Assembly (NCBI RefSeq): GCF_001672815.1
Contig: NZ_LZKK01000235.1
Location: forward strand, 1-64,000
Direction of reading: 5' to 3'
Source of the DNA: Mycobacterium sp. E796
GTDB lineage: Bacteria > Actinomycetota > Actinomycetes > Mycobacteriales > Mycobacteriaceae
DNA: 64,000 nucleotides
Shown one piece after another: positions 1-9,100 of the stretch. Numbering within the stretch: position 1 is the first letter of the stretch; every line of letters begins with the position of its first letter. The translations under genes and the position numbers were made by a program. The notes beneath the pieces were generated by a model, which was not told the origin of the DNA, ran no database searches, and worked only from the letters and a program-made list of their open reading frames with translations.

Positions 1-95
1 CGCCGAGCAACCGGCAGATCACCGCCACGGGCAGCGGATGAGCGAAATCCTCGACGACGTCGAACTCGCCCTTCTCGACGATCACCGGCGTGCCG
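1..95 (-). pseudogene. Inverted internal fragment of a cytochrome P450
   Basis: Read on the minus strand, the first ~95 bases encode a stretch containing FDVVEDFAHPLPVAVICRLL, which is the mid-protein P450 segment that normally lies some 30-45 residues before the DVMDERMQ-type segment. That following segment is found immediately to the right, but on the plus strand. The minus-strand frame has no stop up to the left edge of the window. So two adjacent parts of one P450 face opposite ways, with a junction near base 90. Either a short inversion hit one gene or two P450 pieces were joined. The rest of the fragment lies outside the window. Confidence 0.7.
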
Positions 96-758
96 CCCGA
101 TGTCATGGACGAGCGGATGCAGGCGGTGCGGCGGCTGCGCGATTATCTCCACGAGTTGATCGAGCGCCGCCGGTCGGAGCCGGGCGACGACCTGCTGTCG
201 GGCCTGATCGCGGTGGAAGAGTCCGGCGATCAGCTGACCGAGGAAGAGATCGTCTCCACTTGTAACCTGCTGCTGATCGCGGGGCATGAGACCACGGTGA
301 ACCTGATCGGCAACGCCATCCTGGCCATGCTGCGCAACCGCGTGCACTGGTCGGCCCTGGGCGCCGACCCGGGTCGGGCGCCGGCGATCGTCGAGGAGAC
401 CCTGCGTTACGACCCGCCGGTGCAACTGGCCGGGCGAGTCGCCTTGGCGGACATGACGATCGGCGACGTCGACGTGCCGGCGGGCGACATCATGATGGTC
501 CTGCTGGCCGCGGCCCAGCGTGACCCCGCCGAGTTCGACCGGCCCGACACGTTCGACCCCGACCGAGGGACCGTGCGGCACTTGGGTTTTGGTCGCGGAA
601 TTCACTACTGCCTGGGCGCGCCCCTGGCGCGGCTGGAAGCCGGCACAGCCCTGTCGGCCGTGACCGCCCGCTTCCCGAACGCCCGGCTGGCCGGCGAGCC
701 GCAATACAAGGCGAATGTCACCCTGCGTGGTTTGTCGGAGCTGGCGGTCGTCCTCTAA
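90..758 (+). pseudogene. Cytochrome P450, C-terminal ~220 residues only
   Basis: This is a heme-thiolate monooxygenase C-terminal half. Visible motifs are the I-helix AGHETT, the K-helix EETLRYDP (ExxR), and the heme-binding loop FGRGIHYCLGAPLAR with the cysteine ligand. The usual ~180 N-terminal residues are missing; the nominal GTG start at 90 is only where the frame opens, and the frame is closed by a stop at 39-41 inside an inverted P450 piece. Without the N-terminal half the product would not fold as a P450. If the join at ~90 is an assembly error, the gene could be intact in the real chromosome. Confidence 0.75.
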
Positions 759-1216
759 CTGGTTGACTGCTGGTCCACGGCGCTCGGACGTCGAGTGTGA
801 ATTGTGGGCATCGTGCGTGAATTCTGGGCGGCCAGACCGCCGAAATCCCGCCCTGAGCTCAGGCGGTAAACCGTCATTGCACACTGAAAGCCTGAACGCC
901 GCCCTCTAGGGGCGAACGCTCACATGATGCGCTGGCGGAAGGCCTCGTCGTGAATCCCGCTGTGCGGGAACGGCCGTGCCTGGTGCGCGGGAGGTTCGCC
1001 GCGGCCCAGCCGATCGTTTTCGGTTCCGTGAGGTGTCAGCTGGCGTGCCGTTAGGCAAATGACCATGATTGCCTGGGTGGCCCAGCAATACCAAGTCATT
1101 GACGTGCTTCGTGTACTAGCATGCCATCACCGTACGAAAGTGCTGTTGCCGCAACGCTGCCCACGATGATCGACTTGCTACAACCTGCTCACTGGCAACC
1201 GTCGCGGCCAGTGAGA
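759..1216. other. Intergenic region, no supported gene
   Basis: No reading frame here has convincing protein-like composition or a ribosome site. Bases ~778-905 contain short GTCGAGTGTG / GTGCGTGAATT-like words, partly in inverted orientation (TTGCACACT near 880). Similar words occur in the gap after aspC around 39540-39600, which suggests a degenerate dispersed intergenic element. The remainder shows nothing recognisable. Confidence 0.4.
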
Positions 1217-1585
1217 TCAGCCGCGTTCCCAGGGCGCGGTCTCGTCCATCTTCTTGTAGTACTTCGCCAGGTGACTCTTGACGCGGTCGATGTCGGCCTT
1301 GGGCAGGTCGATGCCGCCACGTGCGCCGTCCATGATCGCGCCGGCGATCATCACTCCCCGCGGCACCGCCTTGAGCTCGCCGCCGATCACATCGGCGAAC
1401 AGCAACTTGTACGCGGTGAAGTTGTCCTTCTTGTCGCTGTCGTACCAGATGTGGGCGTCCCGGTATTTCTGGTTCGGCTTGTCCTCGGCGCCGGCCCACT
1501 TGCGGACGCGCTTGTCGGCGGCATCCCCGTCCCATTTGCGGTCCCGGTCGGCCAACGGCAGGTCCTTGAACGCTGTTACTGACAT
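1217..1585 (-). CDS. Phage-like small protein (prohead-protease-type conserved region)
   Basis: This is a 122-residue soluble protein starting MSVTAFKDLPLADRD. It is rich in K, D and R, and contains YRDAHIWYDSDKKDNFTAYK, ADVIGGELKAVPRGV and RVKSHLAKYYKKMDETAPW. The last parts resemble a segment I associate with HK97-type prohead protease or scaffold proteins of actinophages, where the pattern is AYKLPFADV, then AVPR, then V..H...YY.KMGE.PPW. A much longer frame is open upstream but is low-complexity antisense, so ATG 1585 is chosen. No other phage structural genes are nearby, so it looks like an isolated domesticated or residual phage gene. The role is unknown. Confidence 0.6.
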   Translation of the reverse strand: MSVTAFKDLPLADRDRKWDGDAADKRVRKWAGAEDKPNQKYRDAHIWYDSDKKDNFTAYKLLFADVIGGELKAVPRGVMIAGAIMDGARGGIDLPKADIDRVKSHLAKYYKKMDETAPWERG

Positions 1586-1637
1586 TCTTTTCGCGTGCCC
1601 GCTGCCGGGCCGGGATAAACGCCGCTCAGGCCTCGGG

Positions 1638-2078
1638 TTACGTGCCTTCCCCGTCGTCGCCCCCCGGAGTTGCCTCGACCAAGGAAATCGATACCGGGAT
1701 TGGTGTGGCCAACTCGACTTTTCCCTGCGGGTCGTAATAGGCGCCGATTGTGTACTCGCCCACCGACTCGACGGAAATGACGAGGTCCTGGGTAAAGCAC
1801 CGATACTTGGACGAGTTATCGCCATCGTCCGGCCAGTGCCACTTCCCCTCCAGGCTGCCGCGGGGCGTCCCGCCGGGATCTTTGCACACGACATGTAGTT
1901 CCGGGTCGTAGTCACCGCCGCAGCGTGCGTGCACCACCAGCACGACCGGAACCTTTGCCGTCAAAGGGATTTGCGGAACCTGAAAGCCCGTCGTGGGGAT
2001 GCGGGTGGCGTAGATCGCGCCGGTGTCGTCGAGCGCGGCGGTGCCGGCCACGAAAAGCGCGGCGATATTGAGCATCAC
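1638..2078 (-). CDS. Hypothetical beta-rich protein, 146 aa
   Basis: I do not recognise the family with confidence. The protein begins MMLNIAALFVAGTAAL, then alternates short hydrophobic and polar stretches as expected for a beta-sandwich, and ends in an acidic tail (GGDDGEGT). The start resembles small actinobacterial proteins of unknown function (DUF6941-like) that open with a line on presence of a compound followed by a sandwich domain. The N-terminal hydrophobic run is short and has no clear signal-peptidase site, so a cytoplasmic location is likely. It lies 52 bases upstream of, and on the same strand as, the phage-like small gene, so the two may be co-transcribed. Confidence 0.55.
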   Translation of the reverse strand: MMLNIAALFVAGTAALDDTGAIYATRIPTTGFQVPQIPLTAKVPVVLVVHARCGGDYDPELHVVCKDPGGTPRGSLEGKWHWPDDGDNSSKYRCFTQDLVISVESVGEYTIGAYYDPQGKVELATPIPVSISLVEATPGGDDGEGT

Positions 2079-2196
2079 GACAGCTTAGTGGGCGTCCCGC
2101 AGCCGAATTCGGGGGTTTGCATTCGGTGCGTTAGTCGCAAGAATTTCGCAAGTGGGCGGCGATAGGTTACGGCCCACAGCGGCGAAAGGAACCCCG

Positions 2197-2526
2197 ATGA
2201 ATAGCACCCGCGTCCTGAAATCGATCATTGCCGCGGCGCTGCTATCCGGTGCGACGGCGGCCGGCGGAGTTGCGCTGGGAGCAGGCACCGCCCACGCCGA
2301 CGGCCCACACCGCTGGTGCCCGGGGGATCCCAAGAACATGCCCTACGTGGTCAATAGCCTGATCGACTGGGACTGGAACGTCTGCCATACCTGGTACCCG
2401 ACCAATTACGGGATGGGAAACGTGACCAGCCAGGGCCGGCCCATGTCGATTTGGGACGGAGATAACCCGCCGCCGGAGGCGATCACGCCCCGGGGATGTC
2501 CACCGATCGCGTTCATGTGCCCGTAG
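2197..2526 (+). CDS. Small secreted protein with WCPG / WDGDNPPP motifs (copy 1)
   Basis: This 109-residue protein starts at ATG 2197 behind GGCGAAAGGAA. It has a Sec signal peptide (MNSTRVLK, an alanine/glycine-rich core, AHADG cleavage region at about residue 31). The mature part contains RWCPGD, DWDWNVCHTWY, SIWDGDNPPPE and two C-terminal cysteines (GCPPIAFMCP), so probably two disulfides in a small exported domain. The next gene downstream is a clear paralogue with the same landmarks in the same order, so this is a tandem duplication. No enzymatic motif is visible and the function is unknown; such proteins are typical of mycobacterial secretomes. A longer upstream frame from 2152 would bury the signal peptide and is rejected. 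Confidence 0.8.
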   Translation: MNSTRVLKSIIAAALLSGATAAGGVALGAGTAHADGPHRWCPGDPKNMPYVVNSLIDWDWNVCHTWYPTNYGMGNVTSQGRPMSIWDGDNPPPEAITPRGCPPIAFMCP

Positions 2527-2612
2527 CCGAAATTGGGACCGGTAGCGGCGCCGGCGATGTCGACTTTGTTCAGTGCAGCGGCCCACCCGGGCCTCGATCG
2601 GAAAGGACAACG

Positions 2613-3026
2613 ATGAACAACGTTCGTTCCATGACAGGGCGAATCGCGCGGCTGGCAACCACCGCGGTGGTGGCCGCCGGTCTCGGCGTTGCCGGCCTGG
2701 GCCTGACCGTGGGAACCGCGTCGGCCCATCCCGGTCCCGCGCCGTTGAACGCGTGGCCCGGTTGCCCGGAGGATCACCCGCAGGGGCCGTGCCGCTGGTG
2801 CCCGGGGCAACCGCTGCCGCCGACCGGCAACCACGTCACCAACCCGGTGATCTGGGACAACAACATCTGCCACACGTACTACTACGTGTACTTCGGGCAG
2901 GGGAACGTCGCCCAAAACATCTGGGACGGAGACAATCCGCCGCCGCCGCCCCCGCCGGCACCACCGGGCCTGATCAACAGGGACAACTGCCAGCAGATCC
3001 TCGGGATGTTCTGCCCTCACGCGTGA
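2613..3026 (+). CDS. Small secreted protein with WCPG / WDGDNPPP motifs (copy 2)
   Basis: This 137-residue paralogue of the preceding gene starts at ATG 2613 with GGAAAGGACA upstream. The signal peptide has a twin-arginine-free Sec form ending TASAHPG. The mature protein has GCPEDHPQGPCRWCPGQ, VIWDNNICHTYYYVYFG, NIWDGDNPPPPPPP and a final NCQQILGMFCPHA. Relative to copy 1 it has an extra cysteine pair near the mature N-terminus and an octaproline run, so the duplicates have diverged. It sits 86 bases after copy 1 and its last 10 bases overlap the end of ligC on the opposite strand. Function unknown. Confidence 0.82.
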   Translation: MNNVRSMTGRIARLATTAVVAAGLGVAGLGLTVGTASAHPGPAPLNAWPGCPEDHPQGPCRWCPGQPLPPTGNHVTNPVIWDNNICHTYYYVYFGQGNVAQNIWDGDNPPPPPPPAPPGLINRDNCQQILGMFCPHA

Positions 3027-4099
3027 TCGGATGCCGGCCCCAGGCCGGGGACGATGTCGCCGAGGCGGAAGGTGACCGGCTGTTCGAGTTGCGCGTAGGT
3101 GCATGAGCGCGGGTCGCGGTCGGGGCGCCACCGGCTGAACTGGGCGGTGTGCCGGAACCGCGGGCCTTCCATGTGGTCGTAGCGGACCTCGACCACCCGC
3201 TCGGGCCGTAGCGGCACGAACGAGAGGTCCTTGCCGGCGTTCCAACGCGAGAATTCGTTCTTGCGCGGGGTACGTTCGCCGGCTTCGTGCGCAGCCCAGT
3301 TCCACGGGTGACCGTCGAAAGTGGTTACCAGCGGCTGCAATGCGGCGAACAGCCGCCGCCGTTCGGCCATCGGGAAGGCGCCGATCACACCGACCGACGC
3401 CAGCTGGCCGTCGTCCGTGTACAGCCCGAGCAGCAGCGAGCCGATCGCGTCACCGCCGGACTTGTGCACCCGGTAGCCGGCGACCACGCAGTCGGCGGTC
3501 CGTTCGTGTTTGACCTTGAACATGACGCGCTTGTCCGGCTGATACGTGATGCCCAGCGGCTTGGCGATGACCCCGTCGAGGCCGGCGCCCTCGAACTCCT
3601 CGAACCATCGTTGCGCGGTTTCCATGTCGGTGGTGGCCGGCGTGACGTGGATCGACGGCCCGGAATCGGCCAGGGCGTCGACGAGGGCCGCGCGCCGCTC
3701 GCTGAACGGGCGCCGGGTGTAGTCGTCGTCGCCCAGGGCGAGCAGGTCGAATGCGATGAAGGAAGCCGGCGTCTTCTCGGCGAGCATCCGCACCCGCGAG
3801 TCGGCCGGGTGGATCCGCTGTTGCAGCGCTTCGAAGTCCAGGCCGTGGTCGGTGGCGACGACGATCTCGCCGTCGATCACGCAGCGCTGCGGCAGCTCGG
3901 CCCGCACCGCCGCGACCAGCTCAGGGAAATACCGGGTCATCGGGCGCTCGTTGCGGCTGCCAAGCTCGACTTCGTCGCCGTCGCGGAAGCAGATGGACCG
4001 GAATCCGTCCCATTTGGGTTCATATGACGCGTCCGGCGGCATCGAGTGCACCGGCTTGGCGAGCATCGGCGACACCGGCGGCATGACGGGTAGGTCCAT
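3017..4099 (-). CDS. ligC: ATP-dependent DNA ligase LigC
   Basis: This 360-residue ligase seals nicks using ATP. Motif I is KWDGFR with the adenylated lysine at residue 29; the following landmarks are motif III (AFDLLAL), motif IV (LDGVIAKP) and motif V (FKVKHERTADCVVAGY). After that comes an OB-fold C-terminal domain. Its length and architecture match mycobacterial LigC (Rv3731) rather than the multidomain LigD. LigC works in DNA repair and is thought to seal ends after gap filling, notably with the stand-alone PrimPol encoded divergently 11 bases away. The start ATG 4099 has TATCCT on its strand exactly six bases upstream, which fits a leaderless transcript. Confidence 0.95.
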   Translation of the reverse strand: MDLPVMPPVSPMLAKPVHSMPPDASYEPKWDGFRSICFRDGDEVELGSRNERPMTRYFPELVAAVRAELPQRCVIDGEIVVATDHGLDFEALQQRIHPADSRVRMLAEKTPASFIAFDLLALGDDDYTRRPFSERRAALVDALADSGPSIHVTPATTDMETAQRWFEEFEGAGLDGVIAKPLGITYQPDKRVMFKVKHERTADCVVAGYRVHKSGGDAIGSLLLGLYTDDGQLASVGVIGAFPMAERRRLFAALQPLVTTFDGHPWNWAAHEAGERTPRKNEFSRWNAGKDLSFVPLRPERVVEVRYDHMEGPRFRHTAQFSRWRPDRDPRSCTYAQLEQPVTFRLGDIVPGLGPASDHA

Positions 4100-4113
4100 A
4101 AGCTGAGGATATG
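4097..4113. promoter_or_regulatory. Overlapping back-to-back leaderless promoters of ligC and the PrimPol gene
   Basis: Only 11 bases separate the two divergent ATG codons. On the plus strand TAAGCT (4099-4104) is followed by six bases and then ATG 4111. On the minus strand TATCCT (4111-4106) is followed by six bases and then ATG 4099. Both hexamers fit the mycobacterial -10 consensus TANNNT at the spacing of leaderless transcripts, and each one overlaps the other gene's start codon. Any -35 or activator sites must lie inside the opposite coding region. Confidence 0.6.
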
Positions 4114-5148
4114 GCTGCTGCAGAAGAGCTCGACGTCGACGGCATCGCCGTGCGGGTGACCAACCCCGACAAGGTGTATTTCCCCGCCCTGGGCGCTAAG
4201 GGCACCAAGGGTCGGCTCGTCGAGTACTACCGGGCGGTGGCCGGCGGTCCGATGCTGACCGCGCTGCGTGACCGGCCCACCCATCTGCAGCGCTTCCCGG
4301 ACGGCATCGACGGCGAGGAGATCTACCAGAAGCGGGTGCCGCAGCATCATCCCGACTACCTGGAGACCTGCCGGGTGACCTTCCCGTCGGGGCGCACGGC
4401 GGACGCGCTGAAGGTGACGCACCCGTCGGCCATCGTGTGGGCGGCGCAGATGGGCACGGTCACGCTGCACCCGTGGCAGGTGCGCTGCCCGGACACCGAC
4501 CATCCCGACGAGTTGCGTATCGACCTGGATCCGCAGCCGGGCACCGGTTTTGGGGAAGCGCGGGCGGTGGCCGTCGATGTGTTGCGGCCGCTGCTCGACG
4601 AACTCGGTCTGGTCGGTTATCCGAAGACGTCCGGGGGCCGTGGGGTGCACGTGTTCCTGCGCATCGCCACCGAGTGGGACTTCGTCGAGGTGCGCCGGGC
4701 GGGCATCGCGCTGGCCCGTGCGGTGGAGCGCCGCGCACCCGATGCGGTGACGACGTCGTGGTGGAAGGAAGAGCGTGGCGAGCGGATCTTCATCGACTTC
4801 AACCAGAACGCCCGAGACCGCACCATGGCGTCGCCGTATTCGGTGCGGCGCACGCCGATCGCGACCGTGTCGACGCCGCTGACGTGGGACGAGTTGGCCG
4901 GCGCCGATCCCGACGACTACACCATGGCGACCGTGCCCGACCTGGTGAAGAGCCGGGACGATCCGTGGGCCGCCATGGACGACGTCGCCCAGTCGATCAC
5001 GCCCCTGCTCGAGCTGGCGGCGGCCGACGAGGAGCGCGGGCTGGGCGACATGCCGTATCCGCCGAATTACCCGAAGATGCCGGGGGAGCCGAAGCGTGTT
5101 CAGCCGAGCCGGGATACCGATCTGACTAGGAAAAACAAGCTGAAGTGA
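4111..5148 (+). CDS. Stand-alone LigD-type polymerase/primase (Prim-PolC)
   Basis: This 345-residue archaeo-eukaryotic-primase-fold polymerase corresponds to M. tuberculosis Rv3730c. Catalytic metal ligands are seen in RIDLDPQPG (Asp138, Asp140) and IFIDFNQNARDRT (Asp229). The substrate-binding features KTSGGRGVHV and TMASPYSVR are also present. Unlike LigD it has no nuclease or ligase domain; its partner ligase is encoded divergently next door. Family members prefer ribonucleotides, fill short gaps and act in base-excision repair and end-joining. The last ~40 residues form a basic, proline-rich tail ending TRKNKLK. Confidence 0.93.
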   Translation: MAAAEELDVDGIAVRVTNPDKVYFPALGAKGTKGRLVEYYRAVAGGPMLTALRDRPTHLQRFPDGIDGEEIYQKRVPQHHPDYLETCRVTFPSGRTADALKVTHPSAIVWAAQMGTVTLHPWQVRCPDTDHPDELRIDLDPQPGTGFGEARAVAVDVLRPLLDELGLVGYPKTSGGRGVHVFLRIATEWDFVEVRRAGIALARAVERRAPDAVTTSWWKEERGERIFIDFNQNARDRTMASPYSVRRTPIATVSTPLTWDELAGADPDDYTMATVPDLVKSRDDPWAAMDDVAQSITPLLELAAADEERGLGDMPYPPNYPKMPGEPKRVQPSRDTDLTRKNKLK

Positions 5149-5257
5149 GTGGTCAGCCTGCTAGCGGCTTGTCCGTGTCTTTTGATTGATGGCCGTCGCC
5201 GTAAATCACGCGCGGCCCGTTACGCTTGCCCTCATCGGCCCCTACACTGGGTGGGAA

Positions 5258-5716
5258 ATGAGCGGCTACCAGACCGTCGTGGTCGGCACCGATGGTTCCT
5301 ACACGTCGATGCTTGCGGTCGACCGCGCAGCGGCGATCGCTGCGGATCAGGGCGCGAAATTGATCGTTGCTACGGCGCATGCCCCCGTCCGCGAGGAAAA
5401 GGGCCGCTACGCGATCCCGCCGGGAAGCGACCACGGCGCGGACTACCGGACGCAGCGCGAAACCCCCTTCCGCCAGATCCTGCGGGACGCCAGCGACCGG
5501 GCGTACAAAGCCGGGGCCAAGAACGTGCTGCAGGAGGCGATCGTCGGCCATCCGGTCGACGCGCTCGTAAATCTGGCCGAGAAGGTCCATGCCGACCTAC
5601 TGGTCGTCGGCAACGTCGGGCTCAGCAGGGTCGCCGGGCGGTTGCTGGGAGCAGTCCCATCCGAAGTCTCCCGCAGGGCCAAGACCGACGTGCTGATCGT
5701 CCACACCACCGACTAA
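5258..5716 (+). CDS. Universal stress protein, TB15.3 (Rv1636) family
   Basis: This 152-residue single-domain USP starts at ATG 5258 (MSGYQTVVVGTDGS). It carries the ATP/cAMP-binding pattern: VVVGTDGSYTSMLAVDRAA at the start and VVGNVGLSRVAGRLLGAVPSEVSRRAKTDVLIVHTTD at the end (G-2x-G-9x-G(S/T) type loop). It is close in layout to TB15.3, which binds cAMP, but has a longer basic insertion around residues 45-65 (REEKGRYAIPPGSDHGADYRTQ). A second start 24 codons upstream is open but lacks any USP sequence. TACACT at 5243-5248 is a plausible -10 box with a very short leader. It is probably monocistronic. Confidence 0.9.
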   Translation: MSGYQTVVVGTDGSYTSMLAVDRAAAIAADQGAKLIVATAHAPVREEKGRYAIPPGSDHGADYRTQRETPFRQILRDASDRAYKAGAKNVLQEAIVGHPVDALVNLAEKVHADLLVVGNVGLSRVAGRLLGAVPSEVSRRAKTDVLIVHTTD

Positions 5717-5817
5717 GGGCGTCTCTGGGCCCGTAGCGAACTCAGGCACAAGCCACCGATCTCACCAAATGGGTGATCGCCGCCAGTGGGTAATGACGAC
5801 GGTTTGCGTGCTCGTGG

Positions 5818-6093
5818 TCAGGCTTGTACGAGCAGGCTGATCGCAAGTCGGTCTACGGCTTGGTCGATCCGGTCTTGGCTTTGTAGCTCTATGGCGACGA
5901 ACGCGCGAGTCAGCTGATAGTCGATCCGGTCGGGCGTGGCATGGACGTTCATTTCAAGGCTCCGATCTTGTCGCGTCCTTTGTCGGAATGAACGGTTAAT
6001 GCTTTCGAATCGATCTCCGCCCAACCGGCGTTCACGAGAGATCATGATCACACCGGGCTCCGAAGCGTCCGGACGAGCCGCGATACGGAACAC
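5818..6093 (-). CDS. Doubtful hypothetical protein, 91 aa
   Basis: This is the only frame with some protein-like character in the 5717-6193 gap. The last ~44 residues (from an internal Met; DRIDYQLTRAFVAIELQSQDRIDQAVDRLAI) look plausibly helical, but the first half is arginine-rich and could be chance. I see no ribosome-binding site and recognise no family. Local base composition is less GC-rich than the flanking genes, so this may be a decayed gene or non-coding. The rest of the gap shows nothing else. Confidence 0.25.
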   Translation of the reverse strand: MFRIAARPDASEPGVIMISRERRLGGDRFESINRSFRQRTRQDRSLEMNVHATPDRIDYQLTRAFVAIELQSQDRIDQAVDRLAISLLVQA

Positions 6094-6193
6094 AAGGAAA
6101 ACGAGCGAGTTTTAAGTTGCGGGGTCGCCAGCCGCACAGTCCCCCTTATCCTGGGAGGGCCATGAAACTCGGGGGCGGATTGGCGGAGGTCGT

Positions 6194-9100
6194 ATGACGG
6201 CCGTGCTGGCCTGCCGCGCATGCGGCACCGAATCCCTCCCGAATGCGCGGTTTTGTCATGGATGTGGCGCACCGGTTGGCGCGCCCGCCGCACCGGCGGA
6301 GTACAAGCAGGTGACGGTGCTGTTCGCCGACGTGGTCAGATCGATGGACATCGCCTCTGCCGTCGGGGCGGAGCGGTTGCGCGAGATCATGGCGGAATTG
6401 GTCAACCGGGCGGCAAATGTGGTGCGGCGGTACGACGGAACGGTGGACAAGTTCACCGGCGACGGCATCATGGCCGTCTTCGGCGCGCCAATAGCGTTGG
6501 AAGACCATGCCTTAAGGGCATGCCTTGCGTCATTGGAAATCCACGACGAACTCGCAGGGTTGGTAGCCGAGGTCCGCCACCGAGACGGTGTCGACCTAGC
6601 ATTGCGCATCGGGCTCAATTCGGGTCAGGTGATCGCCGGCGAAGTCGGCTCGCTTACCTTGGGCTACACCACAATTGGCGAGCAGGTGGGGCTAGCGCAG
6701 CGGATGGAGTCGGTCGCTCCGCCCGGCGGGGTAATGCTTAGCCCGTCAACCGCCCGGCTGGTAGCCGGCGCAGCTGCCCTTGGCGAACCGGAGATGGTTC
6801 GGATCAAGGGTGACGACGAACCGGTGGCCGCCTATTGTCTGCTGGGCGTAGGCGAACCCCAGCGTGGCGTCGGGCGTGCCGACTCGGCTCTGGTCGGTCG
6901 ACGCTGGGAAATAGCCGCGATCGAGGGCCTGCTGGAGCGTGCGATCGACGGTCACGGCGCGGTGGTCGGCCTGGTCGGTTCAGCGGGCATTGGCAAGAGC
7001 CGCATGGTCCGCGAGGTTGCCGCGATGGCCGCCGCCAGGGGTGTCGACGTGTTCAGCGCCTACTGCGAATCACACACCAGCGACATCCCTTTCCGCGTCG
7101 TTGCGCGGCTGCTGCGGGCGGCCAGCGGCGTGGGTGACCTGGACGGCGCGGCGGCCCGTACGCAGGTCCGGACGCGGGCACTTGGAGCCGACCCCGAGGA
7201 CTTAGTGCTTTTCGATGACCTGCTCGGCATCGCCGATCCCGGCATGGAAGCGCCGAAGATCGATCCGGACGCGCGGCGGCGGCGGTTGGCTGCGCTGATC
7301 AAGTCGGTATCGCTGGCCCGCGAAGCCCCGGCGGTCTATGTAGTCGAGGACGTGCACTGGATCGACGAAGTCAGCGAATCCATGCTGGCCGAGTTCCTCA
7401 TGGTGGTCCCGCAGACGTCGTCGCTGGTGCTGGTCACCTACCGTCCCGAATACCGGGGCGCACTTGGCCGGACCGCCGGGGCTCAGACCATCGCCCTTGC
7501 GCCGCTGAGTGATTCAGAAACCACGGCCCTCGTCGCGGAGCGGCTGGGTTCGGACCCTTCGGTTGATGCGCTGCGCGAGAAGATCGCCGCAACCGCCGCC
7601 GGTAATCCGTTCTTCGCCGAGGAGATCGTGCGGGAGCTGGCCGAGCGTGGCGCGCTACGCGGCGAACGCGGCGCATACATGTCGGTGGCAGACGTCGGCG
7701 AGGTAAGCGTGCCCGCCACGCTGCAGGCGACGATCGCCGCGCGCATCGACCGCCTCGACCCGAAAGCCAAGCGCACGCTGAGCGCAGCGGCGGTCATCGG
7801 CTCGAGGTTCGGCCTCGACTTGCTGGAAATGCTGGGCATCGATCCGCTCCTAGACGATCTCGTCGATGCCGAGCTAGTTGATCAGGTGAGGTTCATTCGA
7901 CAACGGGAATATGTGTTTCACCACCCGATGATCTGGACGGTGGCCTACGCGTCGCAGCTCAAGTCTGATCGCGCCGAGCTGCACCGGCGCGTCGCGGCCG
8001 CCATCGAGTCACGTGACCCGGCGGCGGCGGACGACAACGCCGCGGTGATCGCCGAGCACCTGGTGGCGGGCGGTGACTTGCAGGCCGCCTATGGCTGGCA
8101 CCTTCGCGCCGCGGCGTGGGCGACCACCCGTGACATAACGGCGGCGCGGTTGAGTTGGGAGCGGGCCCGAATGATCGCCGATGCATTGCCCGACGATGAT
8201 CCCAACCGGCTAGGCATGCGCATCGCCCCGCGGACCATGTTGTGCGCGACCGCCTGGCGAGTTCACGAAAGGGTTGCCGACGATCGCTTCAACGAACTGC
8301 GGGAGCTGTGCACAGCCGCAGGGGACAAGGCCTCGCAAGCGATTGCCATGGTGGGGCTGGTGGCCGAGCGCGCATTCAAGGACCGCGTAGCAGAGGCGTC
8401 GGAGATGGCGACTGAAGCCATGGTCCTGATCGAGGCGATCGGCGACCAGGAGTTGACGGTGGGTCTGTCGTGCATGCCCATCTTTGCCAAGACGGAAAGC
8501 GCCGAGTATTGGGACGTGTTGCGGTGGTCGCAAAGGGTAATCGACCTGGCCGACGATGACCCGTCGAAAGGCAGCTTGATCGTCGGATCCCCGTTAGCGG
8601 TTGCCCTCGCGCAGCGCGCTGATGCCCGCTATTCCCTGGGCCGCCCCGGTTGGCGTGACGACGTGGAGCGGGCCCTGGCCATGGCCCGAAGCGCCGACCC
8701 GATTTCCTATACGACGGTCGTGAGTTACATCTACTCCGGGGGAATACCCGGCGGGGTGCTCGTTGCCGACGATCGCGCGGTGCGCGAAAGCGAAGATGCC
8801 TTAAGGATCGCCGAACGATCCGGCGACGATTTCGCATTGGCCTCCGCCCGGATGACTCTGGGTCTCGCGCTGGTGCACCGCCAACCGGCAGTCGATCGCG
8901 ACCGGGGACAGCAGCTGCTGGCCGAGGTCCGCGAAATGTACGAACGCTGGCAACTGCACCTCTGCGACCTGCCGACCGTCAACGTGTACTTGGCGCGTGA
9001 GATGTTTCGGTCCGGGGATCGCGGCGAAGCGATACAGCTCATGCGCGCCGGCGCCGACGATTTGTTCCGCGAAGGTCGGCTGCTGGGCTGGGGCATGACC

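Noticed and set aside
906..1094. Minus-strand open frame of 62 codons in the first intergenic gap
   Set aside because: Arginine/proline-rich composition typical of antisense GC-rich DNA, no ribosome site and no recognisable motif.
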